A stretch of DNA of 64,000 nt, taken from NCBI GenBank assembly GCA_019802505.1, contig JAFMOC010000026.1:1973001-2037000 (forward strand), in the 5' to 3' direction. The notes under the pieces are model-generated. The model searched no databases. It had not been told where the DNA came from and was given only the letters and a program-made list of their open reading frames with translations. The first letter of the stretch is position 1. Every line of letters begins with the position of its first letter. The stretch comes from Corydoras sp. C115. Lineage: Eukaryota; Chordata; Actinopteri; Siluriformes; Callichthyidae. The position numbers and the translations under genes were made by a program. Of this stretch, positions 1 to 9,089 are shown piece after piece.

Positions 1-1647
1 TTGACTCTTAATGCAAAAATTTGAAAGCGATTGGAGTTCCTCTTCAACTTAAAAATGTTCACAAAATTGGTTTATAGAATTTAGTCATCACATCAATTTA
101 ACTTGAATAATATTGCAACATTACATTGCATCATTAAAATGAATCGGTTAATGCTCCTATTTGATATATAATACTGTCTAAATTTGTAAACCTAGCTGTA
201 TTCTACATTTCCACAAATAACCAAAAGTTGACATGATACTACTGTTCATTGCATGTTCTGTGTTTTTTTATTTAAAAATTTACTTTGTGATTTGTAAATG
301 TATCATTCAAATCATACAATATTTAATTTGTAATCTAAAAATATATTTTAAATCTTAAAGCTAATATTTTAACATTTTATATCTACTGTGAAAAACTGAA
401 GTATTTGGTAAAATTTACACATACAATTGTGAAGTGTTACATACAAAACATTTAAGTTTGTAACAAAAGTTAAAAAAGTTTAACAAACATTGTTCATGCA
501 TTTGTTTTATTAAAATCCATTTTAACACATGTAAAAAGGGTTTAATTATTCTAATATCACATGTATTGGTATTATTTGGCTGTTTCAGTAGGTTCTGGGA
601 TGAACTTCGTGGTAAATCAGTTATAAAATCCAGCAAAAGATCAATGAATTTTATGCAATTTCATAATAAGGGAGTTCCTTCATCTGTGAAATTCCTTTAC
701 AGTGGACAAACAATCCCATTTTACATCCCAGCTAGAGATGCTAAAGCCCAACCTAAGTAAACAGTTGTTATTCATCATCGGGTACAATCAAAAGGAGATT
801 AACCCCAAATCAATAGGTGAGCTGGCCACCTAATGACACTCCCTGGAAAGCAGAGGTCAGAGCTTTGAGTTTATCAGGTCTGACCTTTGAATACTGACAC
901 CATGGATAAAGAGGAAACATTTAAAACTGCTCTCTTTATACCAACAAGGATTATAAGCATCCAGATCTGCCAGAGGCAGTTGCGGATGTGTGTGTGTTTG
1001 TGAGAGTGAGAATGTGTGTGTTAAAAGTGGTTGTTCAAAAACCTATTTTCAATACACTATGATATTTTCCATTTTTTATGAATACAACACATGCAGGTAG
1101 TATGTGTGCCTATAACTTCTTACTTGATAAATTACATCAGCTTCTTCACAGCATTTTACTTTATGGCATTAAAGAATCCAATCACTCGAAATAACAGAGC
1201 AAACCATGTCAGACTGGTATCATTAACTCAAGAACCTTAACCACAAAATTACCACTAATAAGCTTCACGTCACTGATTGCAAAATAAGGTGGTATATTTT
1301 ACACAAAGGTTAAATGAGTTTTAATACAGTCTTAAAGGAAAAATACAATAAATAAAAATGAATAAAATAAATAAATTGCACAACATATTTCATACTGAAT
1401 TCACATAACATTATAATGGTTCATGTTAACCATTCTCAAAATAGTTTAGTAAAATTCTATTTTACTTCCAAAGAGAAACTTTAAACAACTTTAAACTTTT
1501 TTTCACCACGCATTCAAAACAAGGAAAAACAGGCTGAAACTAAGTATTTATTCTGAGACACATCAATGTCAAAGGAAAAAATGCAATTCTAAACTGTTAC
1601 CTCAAAAATAAATAAACATTGTTTAGGCATGGGTAAAAAGATTGTAC
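1..1647. other. cnpy1 intron sequence, nothing else recognised
   Basis: AT-rich sequence downstream (on the minus strand) of the second cnpy1 coding exon. I looked for the next canopy exon (V-P-x-A-R-S-E-A motif) and did not find it. No repeat family was recognised. The short open frames near 415-760 have no splice context or known motifs. Confidence 0.5.
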
Positions 1648-1763
1648 CTTTTTATCTGTGAGACTTCCATCAGGGTTGAGTCTGAAGCCTCCTATATCAA
1701 TGGTTTTTTTGGGATCGATCTTACTGATTGAGTACTTCAGTTCATTAGTAATTGCAATGCAGG
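1648..1763 (-). CDS. cnpy1: canopy FGF signaling regulator 1, second coding exon
   Basis: Canopy proteins are ER-lumenal saposin-like proteins; zebrafish Canopy1 promotes FGF receptor signalling at the midbrain-hindbrain boundary (established knowledge). On the minus strand this 116-nt exon follows an acceptor (tgtttttgctgcag) and ends at the donor AAAAAG|gtacaat. Read in phase with the upstream exon (one base G plus CC), it gives A-C-I-A-I-T-N-E-L-K-Y-S-I-S-K and then DPKKTI, GGFRLNPDG and LTDKK. DPKKTI followed by F-R-(I/L)-N-P-D-G is the diagnostic canopy N-terminal block, and the Cys after the junction is the second Cys of the family CxxC. The exon is 38 codons plus two bases and ends in phase 0. 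The following exon (family motif V-P-x-A-R-S-E-A) is not seen in 1-1647, so it probably lies outside the window. CNPY2 also shares this block. CNPY1 is preferred because of the hedgehog neighbour, which matches the human CNPY1-SHH linkage. Confidence 0.87.
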
Positions 1764-1833
1764 CTGCAGCAAAAACACATAATTGCAAGTTAATAAAGTT
1801 AATTTCAACACAAACACACATATGCATACATCA

Positions 1834-1836
<3 letters not shown>

Positions 1837-1898
<62 letters not shown>
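1837..1898. repeat. (AT)n microsatellite
   Basis: Uninterrupted AT dinucleotide run directly abutting the 3' tail of the V-SINE copy at 1905-2255, inside a cnpy1 intron. Confidence 0.95.
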
Positions 1899-1904
<6 letters not shown>

Positions 1905-1905
<1 letters not shown>

Positions 1906-2255
1906 TCATTCCTTTCATTCGTTATCTTCTGCTTTATCCTCTATTAGGGTCGCAGTGGGGTTCCCCATGCCCATCCAGGGGAGAACGTCTCGGGCGTTGG
2001 GCAGATACACCCAGGACAGGGCGCCAACCTATCGCTGGGCACACACTTACACAAACACACTCTATATGGGGCAATTTTTGGAGAACTCAATTGACTTCAT
2101 CCATGTTTTTGGACTGTGGGAGGAAACTGGAGAACCCGGAGGAAACCCACGTGGACACGGTGGAGAACATGGAAACTCCGCCCAGATGGGGATTAGAACC
2201 GGGAATCCATAGCACTGAGAGGTGAACGTGCTAACCACTAAGCCACCGTGCTGCC
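1905..2255 (-). mobile_element. V-SINE (DANA-like) copy, full length
   Basis: tRNA-derived SINE in reverse orientation: the reverse complement starts ggcagcacggtggcttagtg (A-box-like TGGCTTAGTGG) and has a B-box-like region near 2188-2200, weakened in this copy. The central body has gtttcctccgggttctccag and tcccacagtccaaaaacatg, the block shared by DANA/V-SINE elements, and it ends in a (GAAT)n-like tail. It lies in the cnpy1 intron between two (AT)n arrays, which suggests insertion into, or expansion of, an AT tract. Confidence 0.85.
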
Positions 2256-2270
2256 ATATATTTGTGTGTG

Positions 2271-2391
<121 letters not shown>

Positions 2392-2514
2392 AATAACATA
2401 TCAAATATCCAACATTTATGCCGCAATAGAATTACACAAAAGTGGAAAGGTCACCCCATTGGCTGAAAACATCTAACAAGAGGTTTAAAATGTGGAATAC
2501 AAATGAGTTAAAAT

Positions 2515-2556
2515 ATTACATTTACATTACATTTAGTCTGCTAAATGAATAAATAG
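2515..2556 (-). repeat. short SINE/LINE tail relic
   Basis: Reverse complement ends tttagcagactaaatgtaa followed by TGTAA units, the same tail as the LINE at 50677-51250 and the SINE at 44098. No body is recognised. Confidence 0.45.
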
Positions 2557-3216
2557 GATTTCTGTGAAAATCTGATGTTTAATGTCATCTTCATGTAAAA
2601 TAGAAACTTATAATTTTTATTAACACAGTATTTAATACTGGTCTACTTTACATGATGAGTAGAACAGTTATTTAAAGAGAAGTGCCTGCTTTTGCTAGGA
2701 ATTTAAAGAGGGACCCCATTTGAGAGTAGTTAAGTCTTTCCTAATTTACATTAAAAATTAGCCCATTACAGTTGTAAAAATGTATATTCAGTTAGGAGGT
2801 GGTTGTCAGATATGTGAGACAGGCTTTACAATTTATTGTAATCCTTCCACCAGTCAATCTTGTGCTGCTAATCTCAAAAGGTGTCGATCTTTTTTGGGGT
2901 TGAGCTGACATCATGCAGTTTCTTACTGGTTAGTGTGTGAAATTAGGTTCACAGGGTATTTTTGATGTAGCCTGTTAATGTGCCCTTCGGGCTCTATTGG
3001 TGATGTTTTTAAAGTAATGCATAATTGTATATTTACAATAGTATAAATATTTGAATACATCTGCAATTAAGGATTAAATCTTACAAAAAATATGATCCCA
3101 TTTCTCAAAAAGATATTACTCAGTACAATATAGCATAATAGTAATAAAATAAAATTTCATCCTACATACTGTATATTAATTATCACTTCACAAACAGAAA
3201 AACAGGTGTTGCCCAC
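2557..3216. other. cnpy1 intron, unannotated
   Basis: AT-rich intron sequence between the SINE/microsatellite cluster and the first coding exon. Nothing recognised. Confidence 0.4.
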
Positions 3217-3316
3217 CTGAGCAGTACAGTACTTCATCTCTCTTGCTTTTTGCTACTTTAGAAAAGGCAGCAATAAACACAAAAATGAAACCAATCCACT
3301 GGAACATACTGGACTC
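3217..3316 (-). CDS. cnpy1: canopy1, first coding exon (signal peptide)
   Basis: The minus-strand exon is bounded by the acceptor cattgtttcttcacag| at 3317 and the donor CTGCTCAG|gtgggc at 3217/3216. ATG is at 3307-3305, nine bases inside the exon, so the start of the exon is 5'UTR and an upstream non-coding exon must exist. The reading frame gives 30 codons plus one base. It starts M-F-Q-W-I-G-F-I-F-V-F-I-A-A-F-S, a hydrophobic signal-peptide core at residues 4-15, then a basic K-V-A-K-S-K-R stretch and V-L-Y-C-S. The split codon G|CC gives Ala, making C-S-A-C, the canopy CxxC. The downstream intron (3216-1764, about 1.45 kb) carries a V-SINE flanked by (AT)n arrays. The exact phase match with the 1648-1763 exon and the standard GT-AG borders make the call strong, although the signal peptide alone is not family-specific. 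Confidence 0.85.
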
Positions 3317-3319
3317 CTG

Positions 3320-4141
3320 TGAAGAAACAATGTATTTGGAATCGAATGGTCAAAAATAGCTGGAATACATTTTCTCATTACCTTAGAATTAATGTTCAAC
3401 ATTTAAAATGTAGTTCTGTTTTAGGTCTCCTGACCATTTTAGCCCAGTTTTCTATTGCCAATGTGTGCAAGCCATGTGCCTAAAACACCTTATATTTCCT
3501 AATAATTATTATATATTCTTTTATTTTAATTTGAACACATCCAATTTTATTCCCATGTTCTAGCACCTAGCCACAGGCTAGCACTACAGCTTTACCACGA
3601 TAGTCCAGTACTTTAAACCATCAAAATTAGCTGCCATTGCATAAAGAGAAATACATCTCTAATTTGGCCTCCCACATATCATATACATCCAAAGCTAATA
3701 AAGTCACAGCATTTCATAATCAAGAACTATATATAATTCACTTATATAATTTTCAATTATTTTGTTCCATATTTTCCCCAACTGAAAATGTTGCAATACC
3801 TTTCACTAGTAAGGTTCTAAAAATTTGGCACAGAGTGACCTTCCAACACTAAATCTCCTGAGTGAAAAAGAGCATGAATTGTGTTATGCCATAAGATAGG
3901 CTGGTGAATATGACATTATTATTAATAATTATAAATTCTCAGTGCAATATTACACAATATCTGATATCTATGACATAACAGAAGCATGACTAAAGAACAC
4001 AAAAAAATAAAACACACAACAAAAAAGCAAACACAAAAAAAAAAGATTAATTAATTAATTAATTAATTAATTGTGCAAGACAAGGCAGTCATTAATGAAA
4101 AACCTTCTATAGGAATTCAAAATCACACATTTACATAAACC
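3320..4141. other. cnpy1 first-intron sequence, unannotated
   Basis: AT-rich; the only structure seen is a (TTAA)n run at about 4047-4072. No coding motif recognised. Confidence 0.4.
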
Positions 4142-4155
4142 AAGATTACTATGCC

Positions 4156-4471
4156 GGTTAGCACATTTGCCTCTCAGTACTAGGGATTCCGGGTTCGAAT
4201 CCCCATCTGGGTGGAGTTTCCATGTTCTCTCCGTGTCTGCGTGGGTTTCCTCTGGGTTCTCCGGTTTCCTCCCACAGTCCAAAAACATGGATCAAGTCAA
4301 CTGAGTTCTCCAAATTGCCCCATGTAGAGTGTGTTTGTGTGAGTGAGTGTGTGCCCAGCGATAGGTTGGCGTCCTGTCCTGGGTGTATCTGCCCATGGGA
4401 TGGGCATGGGGAACTCCACCACGACCCTAATAGAGGATAAAGTGGAAGATAATGAATTAAATGAATGAATG
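4156..4471 (+). mobile_element. V-SINE copy with perfect target-site duplication
   Basis: Plus-strand V-SINE, slightly 5'-truncated (begins ggttagcacatttgcctc, lacking the first bases and part of the A box). It has an intact B box (gggttcgaatcc), the central body and a final GAATGAATGAA tail. It is flanked by a perfect 14-bp direct repeat aagattactatgcc at 4142-4155 and 4472-4485. This is direct evidence of target-primed insertion. Confidence 0.93.
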
Positions 4472-4689
4472 AAGATTACTATGCCTTTTAACAAATTTTT
4501 GAAAGCTCAAATGATGAGGTCAACCATTTGTTTATTTGGTGACACACCCTTAGAGGCATTTTTAGGGCACATCCCATACACATTGTGTCCTTGTGTGACA
4601 TAATGAAAAAAGTAATAAGAAATCAGCAAAGATAAAAAAAGAGAATTGCAGGAGACATTTATAAATATGGTTCATATTTGGGGACAACT

Positions 4690-5607
4690 TTCAGATGGCT
4701 GAAGGTGCAACTGTCATCTTTTCAAACCATTATATGCAAGACCATCATCATGATGGAGGCCAAATTGTGAGATCTAGACAATTGAGTCAGAATATCTTAA
4801 AAACTGCAGCTTTTGTGGGGTGTTTTTGCCCTATCAAAGTGTTCAAAAGAGGGACAGTGGTAAACCAGGAACAGGGTCATGTGGGGCCAAGGCACATTAA
4901 TGCATATGGGGAGTAAATTATGGACTGTGTGGGTCAATTTAACAAACAAGCTTCTGTAACTCATATTGAAGTTAATTGTGGTTTTGATAAAAAAAATATT
5001 TCAGCATACATAGTACATCACAGTTTGTTGCCACAGACCAATAAGCAGGACAATGCTGACTCCTGGTCACAGCCAAAAATGGGTGTTAATATCTGAAGAA
5101 AACTGGAACACTGGAAGCAATGGTGGAGGGTCTGATAAATCATTTTATTTTTTCTTTTGTATCACTGAGTGAGTGTAAGTCTGAGTAAAACATGGCAAAA
5201 GGACATACAATAGGAAGAAGGCAAGTCGGTGGAGGCAGTGTAATGCTTTGAACAATGCTCTAATACAATGTTCTTATAATAGGTCCTGCCAGAAGGCAAA
5301 AAAAATTCAGGAATGGTACGAGGCCACAAAATTTTTTTTTAAATGTTAACTTGGTCTTCAAATCTCAATCTTATCAAGTAGCCACAGGATGTGTTTAAAA
5401 AAACAAGTCCAGCTCATAAAGGCCCCACTTCACAATTTACTGAATTTAAAGGATCTGACATCTTCCAGTCAGATTCCACCGCACACCTTCTGGGCCTTCT
5501 GGGAGTCCATGCCACAACAGGTCAGGGTTGTTTTGGCAGCAAAAAGGGGGCACAATATTAAAAAGGTAGTCATAATGTTATGCCTGTCTACAGTTTTTGA
5601 AAACTAG
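4690..5607 (+). pseudogene. decayed Tc1-like transposase
   Basis: Tc1/mariner-superfamily transposase relic with stops and indels. At 4760-4915 it reads Q-I-V-R-S-R-Q-L-S-Q and later G-T-V-V-N-Q-E-Q-G-H, matching the N-terminal DNA-binding region of fish Tc1-like transposases. Around 5213-5255 it reads G-R-R-Q-(V)-G-G-G-S-V-M-L, the region after the first catalytic Asp. At 5440-5570 it reads S-S-Q-I-P-P-H-T-F and then S-M-P-Q-Q-V-R-V-V-L-A-A-K, the typical C-terminus. The middle, including the D and E catalytic region, is missing or scrambled, so the element is not functional. Terminal inverted repeats were not identified. It lies in the inferred first intron of cnpy1. Confidence 0.75.
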
Positions 5608-5649
5608 TTCACAGTTCTTGAAAATGTATTGAGTATAAAAGTTTAAACA

Positions 5650-6830
5650 ATGCAAGAAAAAATGGATTTGGTCCATATATATAGTTTATACTCAGAGGGT
5701 ATTATTTTAACTAAATGTTTTGTTACCATGATGGACAAAACCACATGTACTCTGGAGTACTTTAGACAATCATTGCAACTTAATGCTGTCTGCAACTGCA
5801 TCAAGAAATGGAACCTGAAACTTTATTATGCAAAGTGGAAGATGGTTATTCATTTGCCCAGAAATCCTGGCATGCCTTATTTTTTCGGGAGAAAGTGGAT
5901 GCCAGATTCTACACTCAAATAAAACAAAAAGACTCTAAAAAAAACATACTCTTATAAATTAAAAGTGCAAAATATCTGCATCTGTAAATTGTAGGGTGTC
6001 AATGACAGGCCACGTTCTTCATTATTTAAAATAACAAGTAGCTCTGCAGATTTAGTATGTACGTGTATGACTGGCCTGTCTGCAACTTTTATTGATTGTG
6101 TCACAAGCATTTGCTTGTTTGTAGGAGTAGCATTACATTTTTAATTTAATTTAATTAAATTAAGAGTTTCTGTGTTCTATGGTCCAATAGGATACATTAT
6201 ATTTATACTGCATCTTAGAGAAAGTAACTATTTTAGAAATGGGTTTTGTAGATATGTGAATGATATAAATTTTTACTTACGCCAGTTGTAACAGTCATTG
6301 TTTCAATTAGAAGTGCTGCCTTCCTAAGAAAGCTAAGAGATATGGCCAAAAAGTAATGCAAATTTTCTTTTTTAATTTTTTTTTTTTTAATAGTTTCCAA
6401 TATATCATAATGTACATATTTTCGACCTCTTCTAAGTGGGCACATGTAAATTATTGCTTCGTTTAAAAAAATATTATATGAAACTATATTACTTTTAAAC
6501 ATTTTACACACATGGCCGTATTCAGGCTTATTTTTTATAGCTTTGTTTATAACTAGACAAGTAGATGGTCAGAGTTTTTAAGTAAAGCTAATACCCCCAA
6601 TAGAAAGCTTATCGAGGTATATAGTGATGTATTGATAATTAATACAATGTGGTTAAGTGTCACTCTTTTTATATGTCCACCAATAACAAACATGTAAAAG
6701 CCAAGGAAAATATTAAATTCAAGATGTAAAAGCATTGGACAACAATGGACCACTTATTGGTGACATATGCAGCACTACTCTGGAACACGTGCTGTGGTTG
6801 GGGGGTAATCTGTGATCAGTGTATGCTGGC
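5650..6830. other. AT-rich intron/intergenic stretch
   Basis: No gene or repeat family recognised. The reading frame at 5650-5922 and the minus-strand frame at 6233-6511 show no known motif. A short AT palindrome (aatttaatttaattaaatt) lies near 6142. Confidence 0.3.
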
Positions 6831-6834
6831 GTTT

Positions 6835-7440
6835 CACCTCTTCACCCACCTCATTAATGGCGCTGAAATGATGCTGTTCCGGGGCGCCATCTCAACTATG
6901 TAGAGTCTGCAGTATTTGCCTCTTTTAGTTATGCTGCTCTAGTCAATGATGCCGGAGTCACATGCTGCACTGTGTCAATAAATTACTCATTAATTAAATG
7001 CTGTGCTTTATTATTAGCTCTAACTGCCTTCCTCGTCTGTTTCTTTTCAGGTGTCCCCGGGCTTTCTGGAGATCTTCATCCATGGCTCTGCCGACAAATA
7101 CTGGATTTTACCTGAATATTAATTGGACTGGCGGTCCTGCAGGATGCCCCCTAATGGACTCACATATAGTTTTCCAGGTGTTAGTTTTTCCATTTGTTTA
7201 ATATCTGTACATGGCTGTCCTACATTGTTGTTGCTGCCTAACCGCTCAAGGAGGATGAGTCCCCCACTGAGTCTTGGTCCTCCCAAGGCTTCTTCCTTAA
7301 ATAACAACTAAAAAGGGAGTTTTTTCTTGCCACTGTCGCTTCGGCTTGCTGTTTGGGGGTTTAAAGGCTTTTCATTCTGTAAAGCTGCTTTGTGACAATG
7401 TACTGTTGTAAAAATAATAATAAATAACTTGAACTTGGTC
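6835..7440 (+). repeat. teleost interspersed repeat, longest copy
   Basis: Recognised as a common fish repeat by its landmarks in order: tatgctgctctagtcaatg, gtgtccccgggctttctgga, ggactggcggtcctgcagga, ggaggatgagtcccccactg, agtttttcttgccactgtcg and ctgtaaagctgctttgtgac. Partial copies sit at 10325-10440, 13385-13680 (minus), 20590-20800 (minus) and 38215-38350. I cannot assign a class (non-autonomous DNA element or LINE-derived). The open frames inside it are not genes. Confidence 0.7.
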
Positions 7441-7644
7441 GGGATGATCTGCCAGTACAAATGCTTTGACATTAAATGGTCTGCTGAACGGCTCTTGTAC
7501 CTTCTACACACCTGTAGTTGAAACCCAGTTTAATTCGCAAGTAACAACACGTTGCTTCGTAACAAAGATTACATTTCAAAAAGCGAGTAAAACATTACAA
7601 CTTAAAGTCCTACCATTTTGACGAAACTGTCCACGTTCTCTTAC

Positions 7645-8090
7645 CTGCGTAAATTTACAGGTGAGTAACAATGAAAAGCTCTTTCTCCAAAGCCACGGCA
7701 GTTTAATCTTAAATATATAACACAGCTCTAAAAGCGACGTTCGACAGACAAACGTAGCCCTCAAACTTCGTCTTCTTCGTGTTGTTAAAACAAAAAGTGC
7801 AAGTTCTGAAGCGAAATGAACTATACGTGCCGGTCTGTGGCGCTGCCACGACCTACATGGCTGCTGGCTACACGGATGATTGACTCGTCAAACAGCCAAC
7901 CACATTTGTGTTGTCGAAAAAACTGGCCAATGAATGTATAGTGCGCAACCACAGTTCCCGGATAAACTAGTCTGGCTCGATAGCGTTCCAGTGCGTCCTA
8001 AATAACATTGTGACCCCTATCTACAGAACAGCAGACTTCATTAATAGTTTCGGAGGATTGGGGATTTTTTAACGTCGACGTATTGCAGAA
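7645..8090 (-). promoter_or_regulatory. cnpy1: probable cnpy1 promoter and 5' non-coding exon
   Basis: This block is clearly richer in CpG than its surroundings (for example acgtgccgg, gcgctgccacgacc, cgataгcg-like CpGs around 7810-7990 and 8070-8085). It contains CCAAT-type motifs (gccaaccac near 7899, ggccaatg near 7926) and a minus-strand TATA-like ttatatatttaa near 7712-7724. On the minus strand it ends with a strong splice donor, ACGCAG|gtaagaga, at 7645/7644. The first recognised coding exon of cnpy1 (3316) begins with 5'UTR after an acceptor, so a spliced upstream leader exon is needed, and this is the best candidate within the interval. The transcription start cannot be fixed from sequence; 7680-7830 is a guess. 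The exon role is inference. Confidence 0.5.
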
Positions 8091-8095
8091 AAAAA

Positions 8096-8330
8096 GTGGT
8101 TTAGTGGCTTAGTGCTTAGCACGTTTTCCTCCCACAACAGTCCAAAAACATGGATCAAGGTAAATTGAATTCTCCAAATTGCCCCATATAGAGTGTATCT
8201 GTGTGAGTGAGTGTGTGCCCAGCGATAGATTGGCGCCCTGTCCTGGGTGTATCTGCCCAGCGCCCAAAACATTCTCCCCTGGATGGTCATAGGGAAGCCC
8301 TCGTAGCCCTAGTAGAGGATAAAGCGCAAG

Positions 8331-8332
<2 letters not shown>
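8096..8332 (+). mobile_element. V-SINE copy with internal deletion
   Basis: Begins tggcttagtgcttagcacg and jumps directly to tcctcccaca, so the B-box and first body segment are deleted. The remainder runs through gcccagcgatagattggcg to gaggataaagcgcaagata, then a 33-bp A run. Confidence 0.85.

Positions 8333-8426
<94 letters not shown>
8333..8426. repeat. (A)n then (TA)n microsatellite
   Basis: 33 A residues followed by about 61 bp of TA repeats, joining two head-to-tail V-SINE copies. Confidence 0.95.
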
Positions 8427-8428
<2 letters not shown>

Positions 8429-8766
8429 GCAGCACGGTGGCTTAGTGGGCCTCTCAGCGCTAGGGACGGATTCCCGGTTCGAATCCCCATCTGGGTGGAG
8501 TTTCCATGTTCTCCCCGTGTCCGCGTGGGTTTCCTCCGGGTTCTCCGGTTTCCTCCCACAGTCCAAATACATGGATCAAGTCAATTGAGTTCTCCAAATT
8601 GCCCCATATAGAGTGTGTCTGTGTGAGTGAGTGTGTGCCCAGCGATAGATTGGCGCCCTGTCCTGGGTCTATCTGCCCAGCGCCCGAGATGTTCTCCCCT
8701 GGATGGGCATGGGGAACCCCCTGCGACCCTAATAGAGGATAAAGCGGGAGATAATATATGAATGAA
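8427..8766 (+). mobile_element. V-SINE copy, near full length
   Basis: Begins gggcagcacggtggcttagt with the A-box motif TGGCTTAGTGG, lacks the ttagcacgttc segment, and carries a perfect B box ggttcgaatcc, the full body and a tail that grades into (TA)n at 8767-8792. Confidence 0.9.
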
Positions 8767-8796
8767 TATATATATATATATATATATATATAGCAT

Positions 8797-9085
8797 ATAT
8801 CCCGGTGGAATCCCCATTAGTGGTTAGCACGTTTTCCCCTCTCAGCGCTGCGGTTTCCTCCGGGTTTCGAATCCCACAGTCCAAATACATGGATCAAGTC
8901 AATTGAGTTCTCCAAATTGCCCCATGTAGTGTGTGTTTGTGTGCGTGTCTGTGTGTGTGAATGTGTGCCCAGTAATAGATTGGCGCCCTGTCCTTTATCC
9001 TATAGGATAAAGCGGAAAGTTCTCCCCTATGGGAATGGGAAAAAAAAAATATAGGATAAAGCGGAAGAATATATGAATGAAAAAA
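8797..9085 (+). mobile_element. scrambled V-SINE copy
   Basis: Contains V-SINE pieces out of order. A fragment ggtggaatccccat precedes tagtggttagcacgtttt. The body segment cggtttcctccgggtt precedes tcgaatccc. The end has the block aggataaagcggaa twice, around ttctcccctatgggaatggg. This is more rearranged than simple decay would produce. Confidence 0.75.
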
Positions 9086-9089
9086 AAAA

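Noticed and set aside
8506..8742. Recurrent 60-110-residue frames with P-R-G-F-P-P-G-S-P-V-S-S or G-R-W-A-D-R-P-R-T-G on both strands
   Set aside because: They recur in every V-SINE copy because the SINE body is GC-rich and open by chance; no protein is implied.
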